A DNA stretch of 48,265 nt from an uncultured Collinsella sp. (GTDB lineage Bacteria > Actinomycetota > Coriobacteriia > Coriobacteriales > Coriobacteriaceae): positions 1 to 48,265 of the forward strand of contig UQIE01000017.1 of assembly GCA_900541065.1 (NCBI GenBank), in the 5' to 3' direction. A program made the translations under genes and the position numbers. Positions 15,312 through 23,262 of the stretch are shown in pieces. The first letter of the stretch is position 1. Every line of letters begins with the position of its first letter. The notes under the pieces were generated by a model. That model made no database searches. It was not told the origin of the DNA and saw only the letters and a list, made by a program, of their open reading frames with translations.

Positions 15312-17870
15312 CTATTTGCCCTTGGGCTTGCTGGCGTAGAACTTCTTCTTTTTGGGCTTGCCGGCGGGGGAGGGCTTGCCGACAAAGTTGGGCTTGCCGT
15401 TGCCGGTCTGCGCGTGCGCGGGCGCCGTTGCGCGAGGCTTGCGCGCCTCGGGGTTGCGCAGCTCCTCGGTTCGCTCGGCAATCTCCTCGGCGCTAAAGCC
15501 GACCTCGGCCATGGCGTCCTCGATGGGCAGGCGGCGCACGATATAGCAATGGTGCACCTTCTGGTTGCGCGCGAAGTCCTCTGGGATGGTTTGCGCCGTA
15601 ATGTTCTCCAGCACGACGCCCGCGCGCGCGAGCTTGCGCGTCTCGGGGCGGAAGCCACGCAGGTTGCAGCTAAAGATGGCGTGGCCGCCCTGTGCGAGCA
15701 GGCGCGATACGCCGGCCAAAAGCTCAACATGGTCGCGCTGGACATCCCAGGTGCGGCGGCCCATCTTGGACGAGTTCGAGAACGTGGGCGGGTCGACAAA
15801 GATCAGGTCCCAGCGGTTGCGCGTCTGGCGCTGGTCACGAATCCAGGCGAGCACGTCGTCGCGCACAAAGTGATGCTGCGGCCCCACAAAGCCGTTCTGG
15901 CGCATGTTGCGCTCGGCCCAGTCCAAGTAGGTGTTGGAAAGGTCGACCGTCACGGTCTCCTCGACGCCGCCGTCGGCTGCGTAGCAGGTGGCGGTGCCGG
16001 TGTAGGCGAACAGGTTGAGGAAGCGGCGCGCCTGCTTGGCGTGCTCGCGCACCAGGTTGCGGGTGACGCGGTGGTCCAGGAAGATGCCCACATCCAGATA
16101 GTCGTCAAAGTTGACGGCAAAGGTGAGGCCGCCCTCTTCGATGAGCGGCAGACGACGGCGTGCGATGTTGGCGCGCTCGCCCGACGCGCCCTTGCCGGCG
16201 CCCTGTTTGCCGTACTGCGAGCCGCCGCGCGAACGCATGCGGGCCTTGGCGTGCACATGCTCGGCCGGAACATCAAGGATGCGCGGCGCGATGGCCAAGA
16301 TGTCGAGCATGCGGGCCTGGGCCAACGCGGGATCGATGGTCTTGGGCGCGGCGTATTCGGCGATGACGAGCCAGCGGCCCGGCGTCTGCGGGCAGCCCTC
16401 GTACAGGTCGATGGCGGCGGAGTAGTCGGGCAGGTCGGCATCGTAGACGCGGTAGCAGCTCACGCCCTCGCGCTTGGCCCACTTGCGGCGCAGACGGGCA
16501 TTCTTGCGCAGGCGGTTGGCGAACTGCTCGGACTCGGGGATGAGCACGGGCAGCGGCTTGCCGTCGCCCAGGTCGAGCATGGTGGCAGGCTCGGGCATGG
16601 GGGTGCCGGCGGCTTCGTCTTGAGCGTCTACGGTCTGCTCCTCGACATCTGCGCTGGTCGCAGCTTCAAATGCCGCGGCGGCGTGGTCGAGCGAGGGCCA
16701 AACCTCAATAGTTGCCTCTTCATTATTGGGCATGACGGCAATGGAGCGCGCGGGCTCGGCATGGAGCGCGCGGGCCATAAGGCCATCGCGGGTGAGCGCG
16801 GCGACCGGCGCGGCGGTAAGCTCGGGCGCGCGGCGCAGCTCGCCGACCAACGTCATGGCGTCGTGCATGAGCAAAAGCGGGGTTTCGGTGGTGTCTGCGA
16901 CCACGGCGGCGCCGGCGACGGCGCCCACATGGTCCAGCACGGTGGCGGGCTTGGCGGCGCAAAAGTCGACAAAACGCTTGTAGCCGGCGTACTTGACCGT
17001 GCGCTCGGCGGTCTTGCGAGCGGCGGGGTCGATGTCTGCGGCCACGATGCGCGCCTGGCGCTCGTGCGCTGCCGCCTCGCGCGAGCGCGCCTCGGCAAGC
17101 AACTGCTCCCACAGGGCGGCGTCGTGCAACTGCCAGCCCTCAAAGCCCCAGCGCTCGCGTGCGACGCCCGGGGCGCGGTCAGTCAGAATGTTCACGGCCT
17201 CCAGCAGCAGGCCGCCGCCGGCGCACGAGGCATCGACCAGCGTGGGCAGGGCCTCGTTCTCGTAGTCGTCGGCTGTCAGCTCGCGCTCGCACAGTGCGGT
17301 CCAGCCGACCTGCGCCAGCACCAGGGCGGCGTAGTCGGGGCGCAACACGTGCGCGCCCTCGCCGGCACGGGTCGCCGCGGGCGGCAGGCGCTTGAACAGC
17401 GGGTCGCCCGAAAGGTCCAGGCTGATGCTCGCGCGGCGCTGGCGCAGCGAAAGCAGCAGGTGAACATCGGGGTCGGCGGCATCGACATCGGCGCGACGTC
17501 CCGTGGTCTCGGCCAGGCGGTCGCACAGCGCGTCTTTGGCGCGCAGGGCCGAGAAGCGCGTGTTGCGCAGCCGCTCGGTCACGCCGCGGGCGGTGATGGC
17601 GATGGTGGCGCCGGGGCGGACGATGCTCTCCCAGGCAATGTCGTAAACGCTATCGTACAGCTCATCGGCATCCTGCGCCTCAAAGCGCCCGACCACCACG
17701 AACACGCGGCTCGCCAGGCGCGACCACAGGCACGCGCGATAGCCCTGCTCAAGCTCGCCCTCAAACGTAGCGCGGCCCTTCAGGCGGCGGACATGCGAAA
17801 GCCCGAGGCGTTTAAGCTCATCGGCGAGTGCGGACTCAAAGCCCTCGGGGCAGCTTGCGTAAAATTCCAT
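15312..17870 (-). CDS. rlmKL: RlmKL-type 23S rRNA methyltransferase with a degenerate N-terminal catalytic domain
   Basis: In Escherichia coli this fused enzyme methylates G2445 (RlmL half) and G2069 (RlmK half) of 23S rRNA. The 852 residues contain a THUMP region (about 45-160), an RlmL-like domain, a long Ala/Glu-rich linker (about 400-470), an intact RlmK domain (NLFAYTGTATCYAA, then FVDPPTFSNS near 692-701) and a Lys/Pro-rich tail of about 40 residues. In the RlmL half the SAM loop reads DASCAGGG (213-220) rather than DPMCGSGT, and the catalytic NPPYGER is replaced by about DTTETPLL (326-333). The RlmL activity is therefore probably lost. ATG 17870 has GAGAGG upstream; the longer frame from 17945 crosses the promoter. 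Confidence 0.88.
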   Translation of the reverse strand: MEFYASCPEGFESALADELKRLGLSHVRRLKGRATFEGELEQGYRACLWSRLASRVFVVVGRFEAQDADELYDSVYDIAWESIVRPGATIAITARGVTERLRNTRFSALRAKDALCDRLAETTGRRADVDAADPDVHLLLSLRQRRASISLDLSGDPLFKRLPPAATRAGEGAHVLRPDYAALVLAQVGWTALCERELTADDYENEALPTLVDASCAGGGLLLEAVNILTDRAPGVARERWGFEGWQLHDAALWEQLLAEARSREAAAHERQARIVAADIDPAARKTAERTVKYAGYKRFVDFCAAKPATVLDHVGAVAGAAVVADTTETPLLLMHDAMTLVGELRRAPELTAAPVAALTRDGLMARALHAEPARSIAVMPNNEEATIEVWPSLDHAAAAFEAATSADVEEQTVDAQDEAAGTPMPEPATMLDLGDGKPLPVLIPESEQFANRLRKNARLRRKWAKREGVSCYRVYDADLPDYSAAIDLYEGCPQTPGRWLVIAEYAAPKTIDPALAQARMLDILAIAPRILDVPAEHVHAKARMRSRGGSQYGKQGAGKGASGERANIARRRLPLIEEGGLTFAVNFDDYLDVGIFLDHRVTRNLVREHAKQARRFLNLFAYTGTATCYAADGGVEETVTVDLSNTYLDWAERNMRQNGFVGPQHHFVRDDVLAWIRDQRQTRNRWDLIFVDPPTFSNSSKMGRRTWDVQRDHVELLAGVSRLLAQGGHAIFSCNLRGFRPETRKLARAGVVLENITAQTIPEDFARNQKVHHCYIVRRLPIEDAMAEVGFSAEEIAERTEELRNPEARKPRATAPAHAQTGNGKPNFVGKPSPAGKPKKKKFYASKPKGK

Positions 17871-17897
17871 GGGTGACCTCTCTGGTTGCGTCGCTCC

Positions 17898-17903
17898 ATT
17901 ATA
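17898..17903 (-). promoter_or_regulatory. -10 box of rlmKL in a divergent promoter region
   Basis: On the minus strand TATAAT lies 28 bases before the rlmKL start codon. The 75-bp gap also serves the divergent HAD gene, so the two promoters must overlap. No clear -35 box was found. Confidence 0.45.
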
Positions 17904-17945
17904 TGATGGATGCTTCGTTTGCCCTTGTCCTCGAAAGGAACCCAT

Positions 17946-18773
17946 ATGATTGATGCGTGCCCCGAATCCGCTGTGCTCTTTTTTGACGTGGACGGTACGC
18001 TAACGTCGTTCGATCCCGACAACATGACCGACAAGGACTTCAGTGCAGTCCATCCGTCGAAGGCCGTTGTCGATGCATTTAGTCGCCTGCGCAATGCGGG
18101 TCACCAGGCATTTATCTGCACGGGCCGCCCCCTGTGGCTTATCGCCGATAGCCTGCGTGCGCTCGACCCCGCGGGCATCGTTGCCATGGCGGGAGCCACG
18201 CTCGAGATCGAGGGACGCGTGGTACACGAGGACTGCTTTGGCGAGGGCGTTATTGAGGAGCTTGCACGCCGTATGGCCGCGGCAGGGATTGAGGCCTTTT
18301 TCGAGACCAACGTGGCTACTTTTGCCCTGGAACCCGCGGGTGTTGAGCAGTCGTCTCTGATCGGCACTTCTGTGGCGCACAGCACCGAGGAGATGCGCGT
18401 CGACGGCAGTCTGCGCGTAGGCAAGGTAGGCCTCACTGCGCCCAGTTTGGCTCGCGTAGCCAACGATGATGGCTTTATCGATCGCGAGTTTGAGCTGTGC
18501 AACACCGGTGGTCAGAATCGCGAGCTGAGCCCCAAGGGCATCGACAAGGGCGTGGGCGTGGCGCGAGCGCTGGAATACCTGGGTCGCACCGGCAACGCGC
18601 GCACCTTTGGCTTCGGCGATTCGGGTAACGACCTGGGCATGCTCGCTGCGGTCGAGACGGCTGTCGCCATGGGCAACGCCATGCCCGAGGTCAAGGCGGT
18701 CGCCGACTACGTGACCGACGATGTCGCACACGACGGCACCGTCACCGCCATGCGTCACTTTGGGTTGATCTAA
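17946..18773 (+). CDS. HAD-superfamily phosphatase, Cof type
   Basis: The 275-residue soluble hydrolase removes phosphate from sugar phosphates or similar small metabolites. Motif I is FFDVDGTLT with nucleophile Asp14 and acid/base Asp16. Motif II is ICTGRP. The Lys and motif IV are in the SPKGIDKGVG region and FGDSGNDLGML. The middle part is a C2-type cap domain, as in the Cof/YbjI group, which fixes substrate choice. ATG 17946 has AAAGGA 9 bases upstream. It is monocistronic, bounded by the divergent rlmKL promoter and a strong terminator. Confidence 0.88.
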   Translation: MIDACPESAVLFFDVDGTLTSFDPDNMTDKDFSAVHPSKAVVDAFSRLRNAGHQAFICTGRPLWLIADSLRALDPAGIVAMAGATLEIEGRVVHEDCFGEGVIEELARRMAAAGIEAFFETNVATFALEPAGVEQSSLIGTSVAHSTEEMRVDGSLRVGKVGLTAPSLARVANDDGFIDREFELCNTGGQNRELSPKGIDKGVGVARALEYLGRTGNARTFGFGDSGNDLGMLAAVETAVAMGNAMPEVKAVADYVTDDVAHDGTVTAMRHFGLI

Positions 18774-18774
18774 T

Positions 18775-18814
18775 AAATGGCCGGGTTGCCCGCAGTGGGG
18801 CGACCCGGCCATTT
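18775..18814. terminator. Bidirectional intrinsic terminator
   Basis: AAATGGCCGGGT and ACCCGGCCATTT form a 12-bp perfect stem with an inner GCCC / GGGC extension. It starts 2 bases after the HAD stop codon and ends 3 bases before the stop of the convergent DeoR gene, so it serves both. Confidence 0.88.
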
Positions 18815-18817
18815 GAG

Positions 18818-19609
18818 CTATTTTGCAATATAGAGCTTGGGATGACTGCGACTGCTCTCGATCGCCGCCGTCATGATGCCCTCGTCGTCTCCATCAACGA
18901 TGATGCCATCGAGGTCATCGATTTGCGCGGACTGATAAAAACTGGTCTTGTTGAACTTTCCCTGGTCAACCATCATATAGCCCTGGTTTGAGTTGGTCAG
19001 GTACATATGCTTAATCATGGCCGAGAAGTCGTGCTCGACGGTAAAGCCGTGGTCGGGGTGGAATCCGTCGGCACTGACAAACGCCTTGTCGGCATGTAGT
19101 TTGCTCATGCAGTCGAGCGTTAGTGCGCCCGCGAGATAGAGGTGGCCCTTGCGCACGGAGCCGCCCAGCAGCACTACCGAAGCATTGGGGAGATTGAAGC
19201 TGGCGTAGTTCGCGATTGCAAGATCGCCGGTGATAATGGTGATCTCATGCTTGTCTATGAGGGCTTTAGCGAAGTAAAAGCCTGTGGTGCCGATATCAAT
19301 TACCAGAACATCGCCATCATCAACAAGAGTTGCTGCGGTTGCGGCGATGGCCTCCTTGGCCTCGACTTGGACATTGATGCGCTCCTCGGGATACGAGATT
19401 GCGTTGGAGCGAGAAAGCGATACCGCTCCGCCGCGTACGCGACGCAGCTTGCCTTCGGATTCCAGTGAGACGAGGTCGTGTCGTGCGGTGACTTCCGAAA
19501 CCGAAAAACGGCGAACGATGTCGGATACCGAGATATTTGGCTTTTCGGCCAGCCAATTCATGATAAATCGCTGACGCTCGGCCGGTGAAAGGTCTGAAGT
19601 AGATGCCAT
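18818..19609 (-). CDS. DeoR-family transcriptional regulator
   Basis: The 263 residues have an N-terminal helix-turn-helix (SVSDIVRRFSVSEVTARHDL, about residues 22-41, then GKLRRVRGGAV) and a C-terminal DeoR sensor domain (VIDIGTTGFYFAKAL) that binds a phosphorylated sugar. Such proteins usually repress a neighbouring sugar operon until the phosphosugar appears. It is divergent from the fsa-PTS genes, so these are the likely targets, and paired sequence repeats lie in the shared promoter region. ATG 19609 has AAGGAG 7 bases upstream; the 49 residues the open frame adds before it have no coding character. Confidence 0.9.
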   Translation of the reverse strand: MASTSDLSPAERQRFIMNWLAEKPNISVSDIVRRFSVSEVTARHDLVSLESEGKLRRVRGGAVSLSRSNAISYPEERINVQVEAKEAIAATAATLVDDGDVLVIDIGTTGFYFAKALIDKHEITIITGDLAIANYASFNLPNASVVLLGGSVRKGHLYLAGALTLDCMSKLHADKAFVSADGFHPDHGFTVEHDFSAMIKHMYLTNSNQGYMMVDQGKFNKTSFYQSAQIDDLDGIIVDGDDEGIMTAAIESSRSHPKLYIAK

Positions 19610-19841
19610 ATGCCGCTCCTTTTGAACAAAAGGCAAAAGATGCGCCTTTCGTAATCGAAATATAACGTATCGATATGAAAAGAACAAGGCAAATTCGAAT
19701 GAATCGAATGAACGGAATGGCATGTCCCAAATGCATGCGTAGCAGATAGTTCGCACGTAGACGGGCTATAAAGAGTCTCATTCTGAAGGCGCCGCCAAAA
19801 AGAAGCACGTTCACACCCGATATTCGACCGTTCACGGAAAG

Positions 19842-19929
19842 TTGACAATTGAGCTTTCGATAGCTTTTGAAATGGTTTATAAAAGAAAACCGAAAAGCTT
19901 TTGAAACAAAGAAGAAGGCTTTCGATAGC
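19842..19929 (+). promoter_or_regulatory. Promoter and repeated putative operators of the fsa-PTS locus
   Basis: The 348-bp gap between the DeoR gene and the first aldolase gene contains TTGACA at 19842-19847 and two sets of direct repeats: GCTTTCGATAGC at 19853-19864 and 19918-19929, and GCTTTTGAAA at 19863-19872 and 19897-19906. The first box of each set overlaps the other. Such repeats near a divergent DeoR gene are the expected binding sites for it. TATAAA (19878-19883) is present but at a poor distance from TTGACA. The rest of the gap, 19610-19841, is AT-rich and otherwise featureless. Confidence 0.55.
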
Positions 19930-19957
19930 AATAGCGTTAGATGAGAAAGGACCGAAC

Positions 19958-20668
19958 ATGGCGATCAAGGTGTTTGCCGACGGCGCTAACCTCGAGGGCA
20001 TGCTTGACATGCATGACAATGGCAACGTTCAGGGCTTCACGACCAATCCTTCCCTTATGAAGGCCGGCGGCGTGACCGACTACCGCGCTTTTGCCAAGAC
20101 GGTTCTTGAGCACATTACCGATGTCTCGGTTTCTTTTGAGGTTTTCGCTGATGACGAGGCTGGTATGGAGGCCGAGGCTCGCGAGATTGCAACCTGGGCA
20201 GACAACGTCTACGTTAAGATTCCGGCGCTCAACACCAAGGGCGAGTCCACTGCCGCGCTGGTCAAGCGCCTTTCTGCCGACGGCATCAAAGTGAATGTCA
20301 CCACTATCTTCACGCCCGAGCAGGTCGACGAGTTCGTCGATGCTGTTTCTGCCGAGACCCCCTCTATTCTGTCCATCTTTGCCGGTCGCATTGCCGATAC
20401 CGGCGTCGATCCGCTGCCCCTCATGGCGGAGTCCGTAAAGAAGGCTGCCGTTAAGCCTGCTGCCGAGGTTCTCTGGGCGTCTACGCGCGAGGTCCTCAAT
20501 ATCTTCCAGGCGGAGTCCGTTGGATGCCAGATCATTACGGTCCCCAATGCCATTCTTGCCAAGCGCAAGAATTTCGGGAAAGATTTGCTTGAGTACTCGC
20601 TTGATACGGTCAAGGGCTTTGCCCGCGACGTTCAGGCGCTTGGTTTTCATATCTTGCCCGAGGAGTAG
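19958..20668 (+). CDS. fsa: Fructose-6-phosphate aldolase / small transaldolase, copy 1
   Basis: The 236-residue class I aldolase belongs to the MipB/TalC group of short transaldolases, which make or cleave aldol bonds of fructose-6-phosphate-like sugars in the cytoplasm. The Schiff-base lysine is Lys87 in VYVKIP. QGFTTNPSLM and ADTGVDPLPL are family phosphate-site and core motifs. It is about 77% identical by eye to the second copy at 23263. It is first in an operon with PTS IIA (9 bases on), IIB and IIC. ATG 19958 follows GAAAGG. The location suggests that it cleaves the phosphosugar the PTS delivers. Confidence 0.88.
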   Translation: MAIKVFADGANLEGMLDMHDNGNVQGFTTNPSLMKAGGVTDYRAFAKTVLEHITDVSVSFEVFADDEAGMEAEAREIATWADNVYVKIPALNTKGESTAALVKRLSADGIKVNVTTIFTPEQVDEFVDAVSAETPSILSIFAGRIADTGVDPLPLMAESVKKAAVKPAAEVLWASTREVLNIFQAESVGCQIITVPNAILAKRKNFGKDLLEYSLDTVKGFARDVQALGFHILPEE

Positions 20669-20677
20669 GGGACGAGC

Positions 20678-21124
20678 ATGCTGACCGATCTTCTTAAACC
20701 CGAGCTTGTTGCCTGCCACGTCGAGGCCTCCGACTGGGAGGAAGCGATCAGGGCATGCGGTAAGTTGCTCGTAGACGCTGGCAAATGCGACCAGAGCTAT
20801 GTTGATGCCATGATTTCATCGGTTCACAAATTCGGCCCCTATATGGTCTTGGAAGAGGGCATCGCCATGCCCCACGCCCAGGCAGATGGCAATGTGAGTG
20901 AAGCGGGAATCTGTATCGTCACGCTTGACCCTGCCGTTGCGTTTGGACACGAGGATTTCGATCCGGTTCACGTGCTCGTGGGTATTTGCGCACCCGACCC
21001 CAAGGCTCATCTTGGCTGCTTGGCGGAGCTTTCGCAGATGTTCGAGGACGAAGACTGCGTTGCCAAGCTTAGCGCATGCGATACGCCCGAGCAGGTTTTG
21101 GAGACCATGCGTTCATTCTTTTAG
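20678..21124 (+). CDS. PTS IIA component, fructose/mannitol-ascorbate class
   Basis: The 148-residue soluble phosphocarrier takes phosphate from HPr and passes it to IIB. The phospho-accepting histidine is His66 in GIAMPHAQ, the PTS EIIA type-2 signature. The family includes UlaC, FruA-IIA and MtlA-IIA; with the UlaA-type IIC downstream, the UlaC branch fits best. It starts 9 bases after the aldolase stop with GGGACG upstream. A 75-bp gap with a hairpin-like GC stretch separates it from the IIB gene. Confidence 0.88.
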   Translation: MLTDLLKPELVACHVEASDWEEAIRACGKLLVDAGKCDQSYVDAMISSVHKFGPYMVLEEGIAMPHAQADGNVSEAGICIVTLDPAVAFGHEDFDPVHVLVGICAPDPKAHLGCLAELSQMFEDEDCVAKLSACDTPEQVLETMRSFF

Positions 21125-21199
21125 GCCTTAATGGCACGGCGATGCGTCGCCGCTTTTGGATAGACGGAAAACCGTCACGTGTAGGAGAGGAAGGTTGCC

Positions 21200-21475
21200 A
21201 TGCATATCATCACCGTATGCGGAAACGGCATCGGGTCTAGCCTGATGCTCGCTGGCAAAGTCGAGGAGCTTTGCGAGGAGGAGGGCATCAAGGCCGACGT
21301 TGAGTCTATGGACCTGAACGGTGCTTCTTCCGCAAATCCGGATCTGTTCATCACCGTTAAGGAGCTCGCCCCCGAGCTCCACGGCAACGTTGTGATCGTT
21401 CGCAGCTATGTGAACAAGAAGAAGATCCGCGAAGACGCCCTCGAGGCAATCAAGGCGGCCGCCGCTAACGCCTAA
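21200..21475 (+). CDS. PTS IIB component, ascorbate/lactose-like class
   Basis: The 91-residue phosphotransfer protein carries the phospho-accepting Cys7 in VCGNGIGSS, the P-loop typical of UlaB-type IIB proteins. It receives phosphate from the IIA at 20678 and passes it to the sugar bound to the IIC at 21547. The ribosome site GGAGAGGAAGG is strong and the length is normal for a free-standing IIB. Confidence 0.9.
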   Translation: MHIITVCGNGIGSSLMLAGKVEELCEEEGIKADVESMDLNGASSANPDLFITVKELAPELHGNVVIVRSYVNKKKIREDALEAIKAAAANA

Positions 21476-21546
21476 AGCGGCACGAAAAAGGGCGGTTCCC
21501 TGTGGAAGAGGGAAACGCGCCCACGTTAGAGAGAAAGGAAGCGCAG

Positions 21547-22938
21547 ATGCAAGCCATCCTTCCCATACTTGAGTTTATCCAATCGATTCTGACCAAGCCA
21601 GCGTGGATTATGGGTCTGTTTGCCTTTGTGGGCCTTGTTGCGCTCAAGCGCCCTGCCCACAAGGTGATGACGGGAACCCTGAAGCCCATTCTTGGTTACA
21701 TCATGCTGTCTGCCGGCGCTGCTGTTGTTCAGGAGAACCTTGCTCCGCTGGGCACCTTCATCGAGACCGGTTTCCACATCACCGGCGTCGTGCCCAACAA
21801 CGAGGTCGTCGTTTCGATGGCTCAGAGCGTCCTCGGCGTTCAGACCATGATGATCCTGATTCTCGGCTACGTCGTGAACATTATCATTGCCCGCTTTACC
21901 AAGTTTAAGTACATCTTCCTGACGGGCCATCACAGCATGTTCATGGCTTGCCTGCTGTCTGCCGTTCTGCAGGCATCTGGCTTCCAGGATGTCCAGCTTG
22001 TCATCGTGGGCGGCATGTTCCTGGGCCTCGTGAGCGCTATGCTTCCCGCCGTTGGTCAGCGTTTCACCGAGAAGGTTACCGATGGCGATGAAATCGCCAT
22101 GGGCCACTTTGGTTCACTCGCCTATTACATCTCCGCTGCAGTCGGTACGCTTTTTGCTAAGGACGCCGAGGAGAACAGCACCGAGAAGATCGAGGTCCCC
22201 GAGAAGTTCTCCTTCCTGCGCGACACCACCATCTCCACGGCTCTTACCATGGCCTTCTTCTACCTGGTTACCGCTTTCGCCGCTTACATCGCAGATCCTG
22301 CGGTCGTTACCAAGACCGCTGGCGGCGACAATGTAATCGTCTACGCCCTGACCTGTGCCCTGTCCTTCGCCGTCGGTGTCACTATCGTCTACAACGGCGT
22401 TCGTATGATCCTTGCCGACCTGGTCCCGGCTTTCCAGGGCATCTCCAACAAGCTGATCCCTGGCGCTATCCCTGCCGTCGACTGCGCCGTCTTCTTCCCC
22501 TATGCTCCCACTGCCGTCATCCTCGGCTTTGTCGCTTCCTTCATCGGTGGCGTGGTCGGTATGTTCATCGTGGGCGCTACCCTGGGCATCTTCATCATCC
22601 CGGGCATGGTTCCCCACTTCTTCTGCGGTGCTACCGCAGGCATCTACGGCAATGCTACCGGCGGTCGCAAGGGCGCAGCTCTTGGTGCTTTCGTCAACGG
22701 CCTGCTCATCACCTTTGCCCCGGCCCTGCTCCTGCCCGTTCTTGACGTCTTTGGCTTCAAGAACACTACGTTCGGCGACTTCGATTTCTCTGTCATTGGT
22801 ATTACGCTCGGCCGCGCTGCCGAGGCCTTCGGTACCACCGGTGTCTACGCGATTCTCGCTGTCCTTCTGGTCGTCGCCTTCGTCCCCAACTTCATCCACA
22901 CCAAGGGTGCTGTGATCAATCACGTTGAGGAAGAGTAA
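21547..22938 (+). CDS. PTS IIC permease of the UlaA (ascorbate) family
   Basis: The 463-residue membrane protein with about 11 hydrophobic segments matches UlaA in length (Escherichia coli UlaA has 465). Segments such as LGYIMLSAGAAVVQ, TGHHSMFMACLLSAVLQASG and HFFCGATAGIYGNATGGRKG are of this family. It moves and phosphorylates the sugar with IIA and IIB. The substrate need not be ascorbate: ulaD, ulaE, ulaF and ulaG are absent and aldolases of the FSA type flank the genes. ATG 21547 follows AAAGGA; the frame's earlier start at 21502 has no ribosome site. Confidence 0.9.
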   Translation: MQAILPILEFIQSILTKPAWIMGLFAFVGLVALKRPAHKVMTGTLKPILGYIMLSAGAAVVQENLAPLGTFIETGFHITGVVPNNEVVVSMAQSVLGVQTMMILILGYVVNIIIARFTKFKYIFLTGHHSMFMACLLSAVLQASGFQDVQLVIVGGMFLGLVSAMLPAVGQRFTEKVTDGDEIAMGHFGSLAYYISAAVGTLFAKDAEENSTEKIEVPEKFSFLRDTTISTALTMAFFYLVTAFAAYIADPAVVTKTAGGDNVIVYALTCALSFAVGVTIVYNGVRMILADLVPAFQGISNKLIPGAIPAVDCAVFFPYAPTAVILGFVASFIGGVVGMFIVGATLGIFIIPGMVPHFFCGATAGIYGNATGGRKGAALGAFVNGLLITFAPALLLPVLDVFGFKNTTFGDFDFSVIGITLGRAAEAFGTTGVYAILAVLLVVAFVPNFIHTKGAVINHVEEE

Positions 22939-22995
22939 TCCAGGCGTACGTTAAGCCCTAATCGGGCGGAGCTCCGATAACCGGCTCCTACACGG

Positions 22996-23034
22996 AAGCG
23001 GTGACGTCTCAAATGAGGCGTCACCGCTTTTTGC
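22996..23034 (+). terminator. Intrinsic terminator after the PTS IIC gene
   Basis: AAGCGGTGACG and CGTCACCGCTT form an 11-bp stem followed by TTTTG. It separates the IIC gene from the second aldolase gene, so the latter should have its own promoter or depend on read-through. Confidence 0.85.
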
Positions 23035-23262
23035 TTTGGGGCGATTGTGAAAACGAGCCGGCAAGGCGCTGCTTCTGTTCCGTGAACGGAATCAACCGCG
23101 ATGATCGGCAAAAACGTTTTGCCGCTGGGGCGTCGATATAAAAATGGTAAATCTGCAAAACCGTTCGCCGAGAAGATAAAAACCCGCAGTTCAAGCCTTG
23201 ATAAACACAGGTAAAGTGTTTAGCAGCTTACCGGCCGTATGCAGACGAAAGGAATCAGGCAG
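23035..23262 (+). promoter_or_regulatory. Leader region of the second aldolase gene
   Basis: This 228-bp stretch holds two small palindromes, TTCCGTGAACGGAA (23079-23092) and CGGCAAAAACGTTTTGCCG (23106-23124), and an AT-rich stretch (TATAAAAATGG) after the second. They could be operator sites for a separate promoter. No copy of the GCTTTCGATAGC repeat of the first promoter was seen, so control of the two copies may differ. Confidence 0.4.

Noticed and set aside
15414..17876. 820-codon plus-strand frame opposite rlmKL
   Set aside because: A shadow frame: Gly/Ala/Arg-rich, no motif, no ribosome site.
19610..19756. N-terminal extension of the DeoR regulator
   Set aside because: The 49 extra codons are Phe/Tyr/Arg-rich and lie in the AT-rich promoter region; ATG 19609 has a clear AAGGAG.
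19958..22938. PTS locus as recent horizontal transfer because of its T-ending codons
   Set aside because: The bias may simply reflect high expression, and no mobility genes or boundary repeats are seen; there is not enough evidence to claim transfer.
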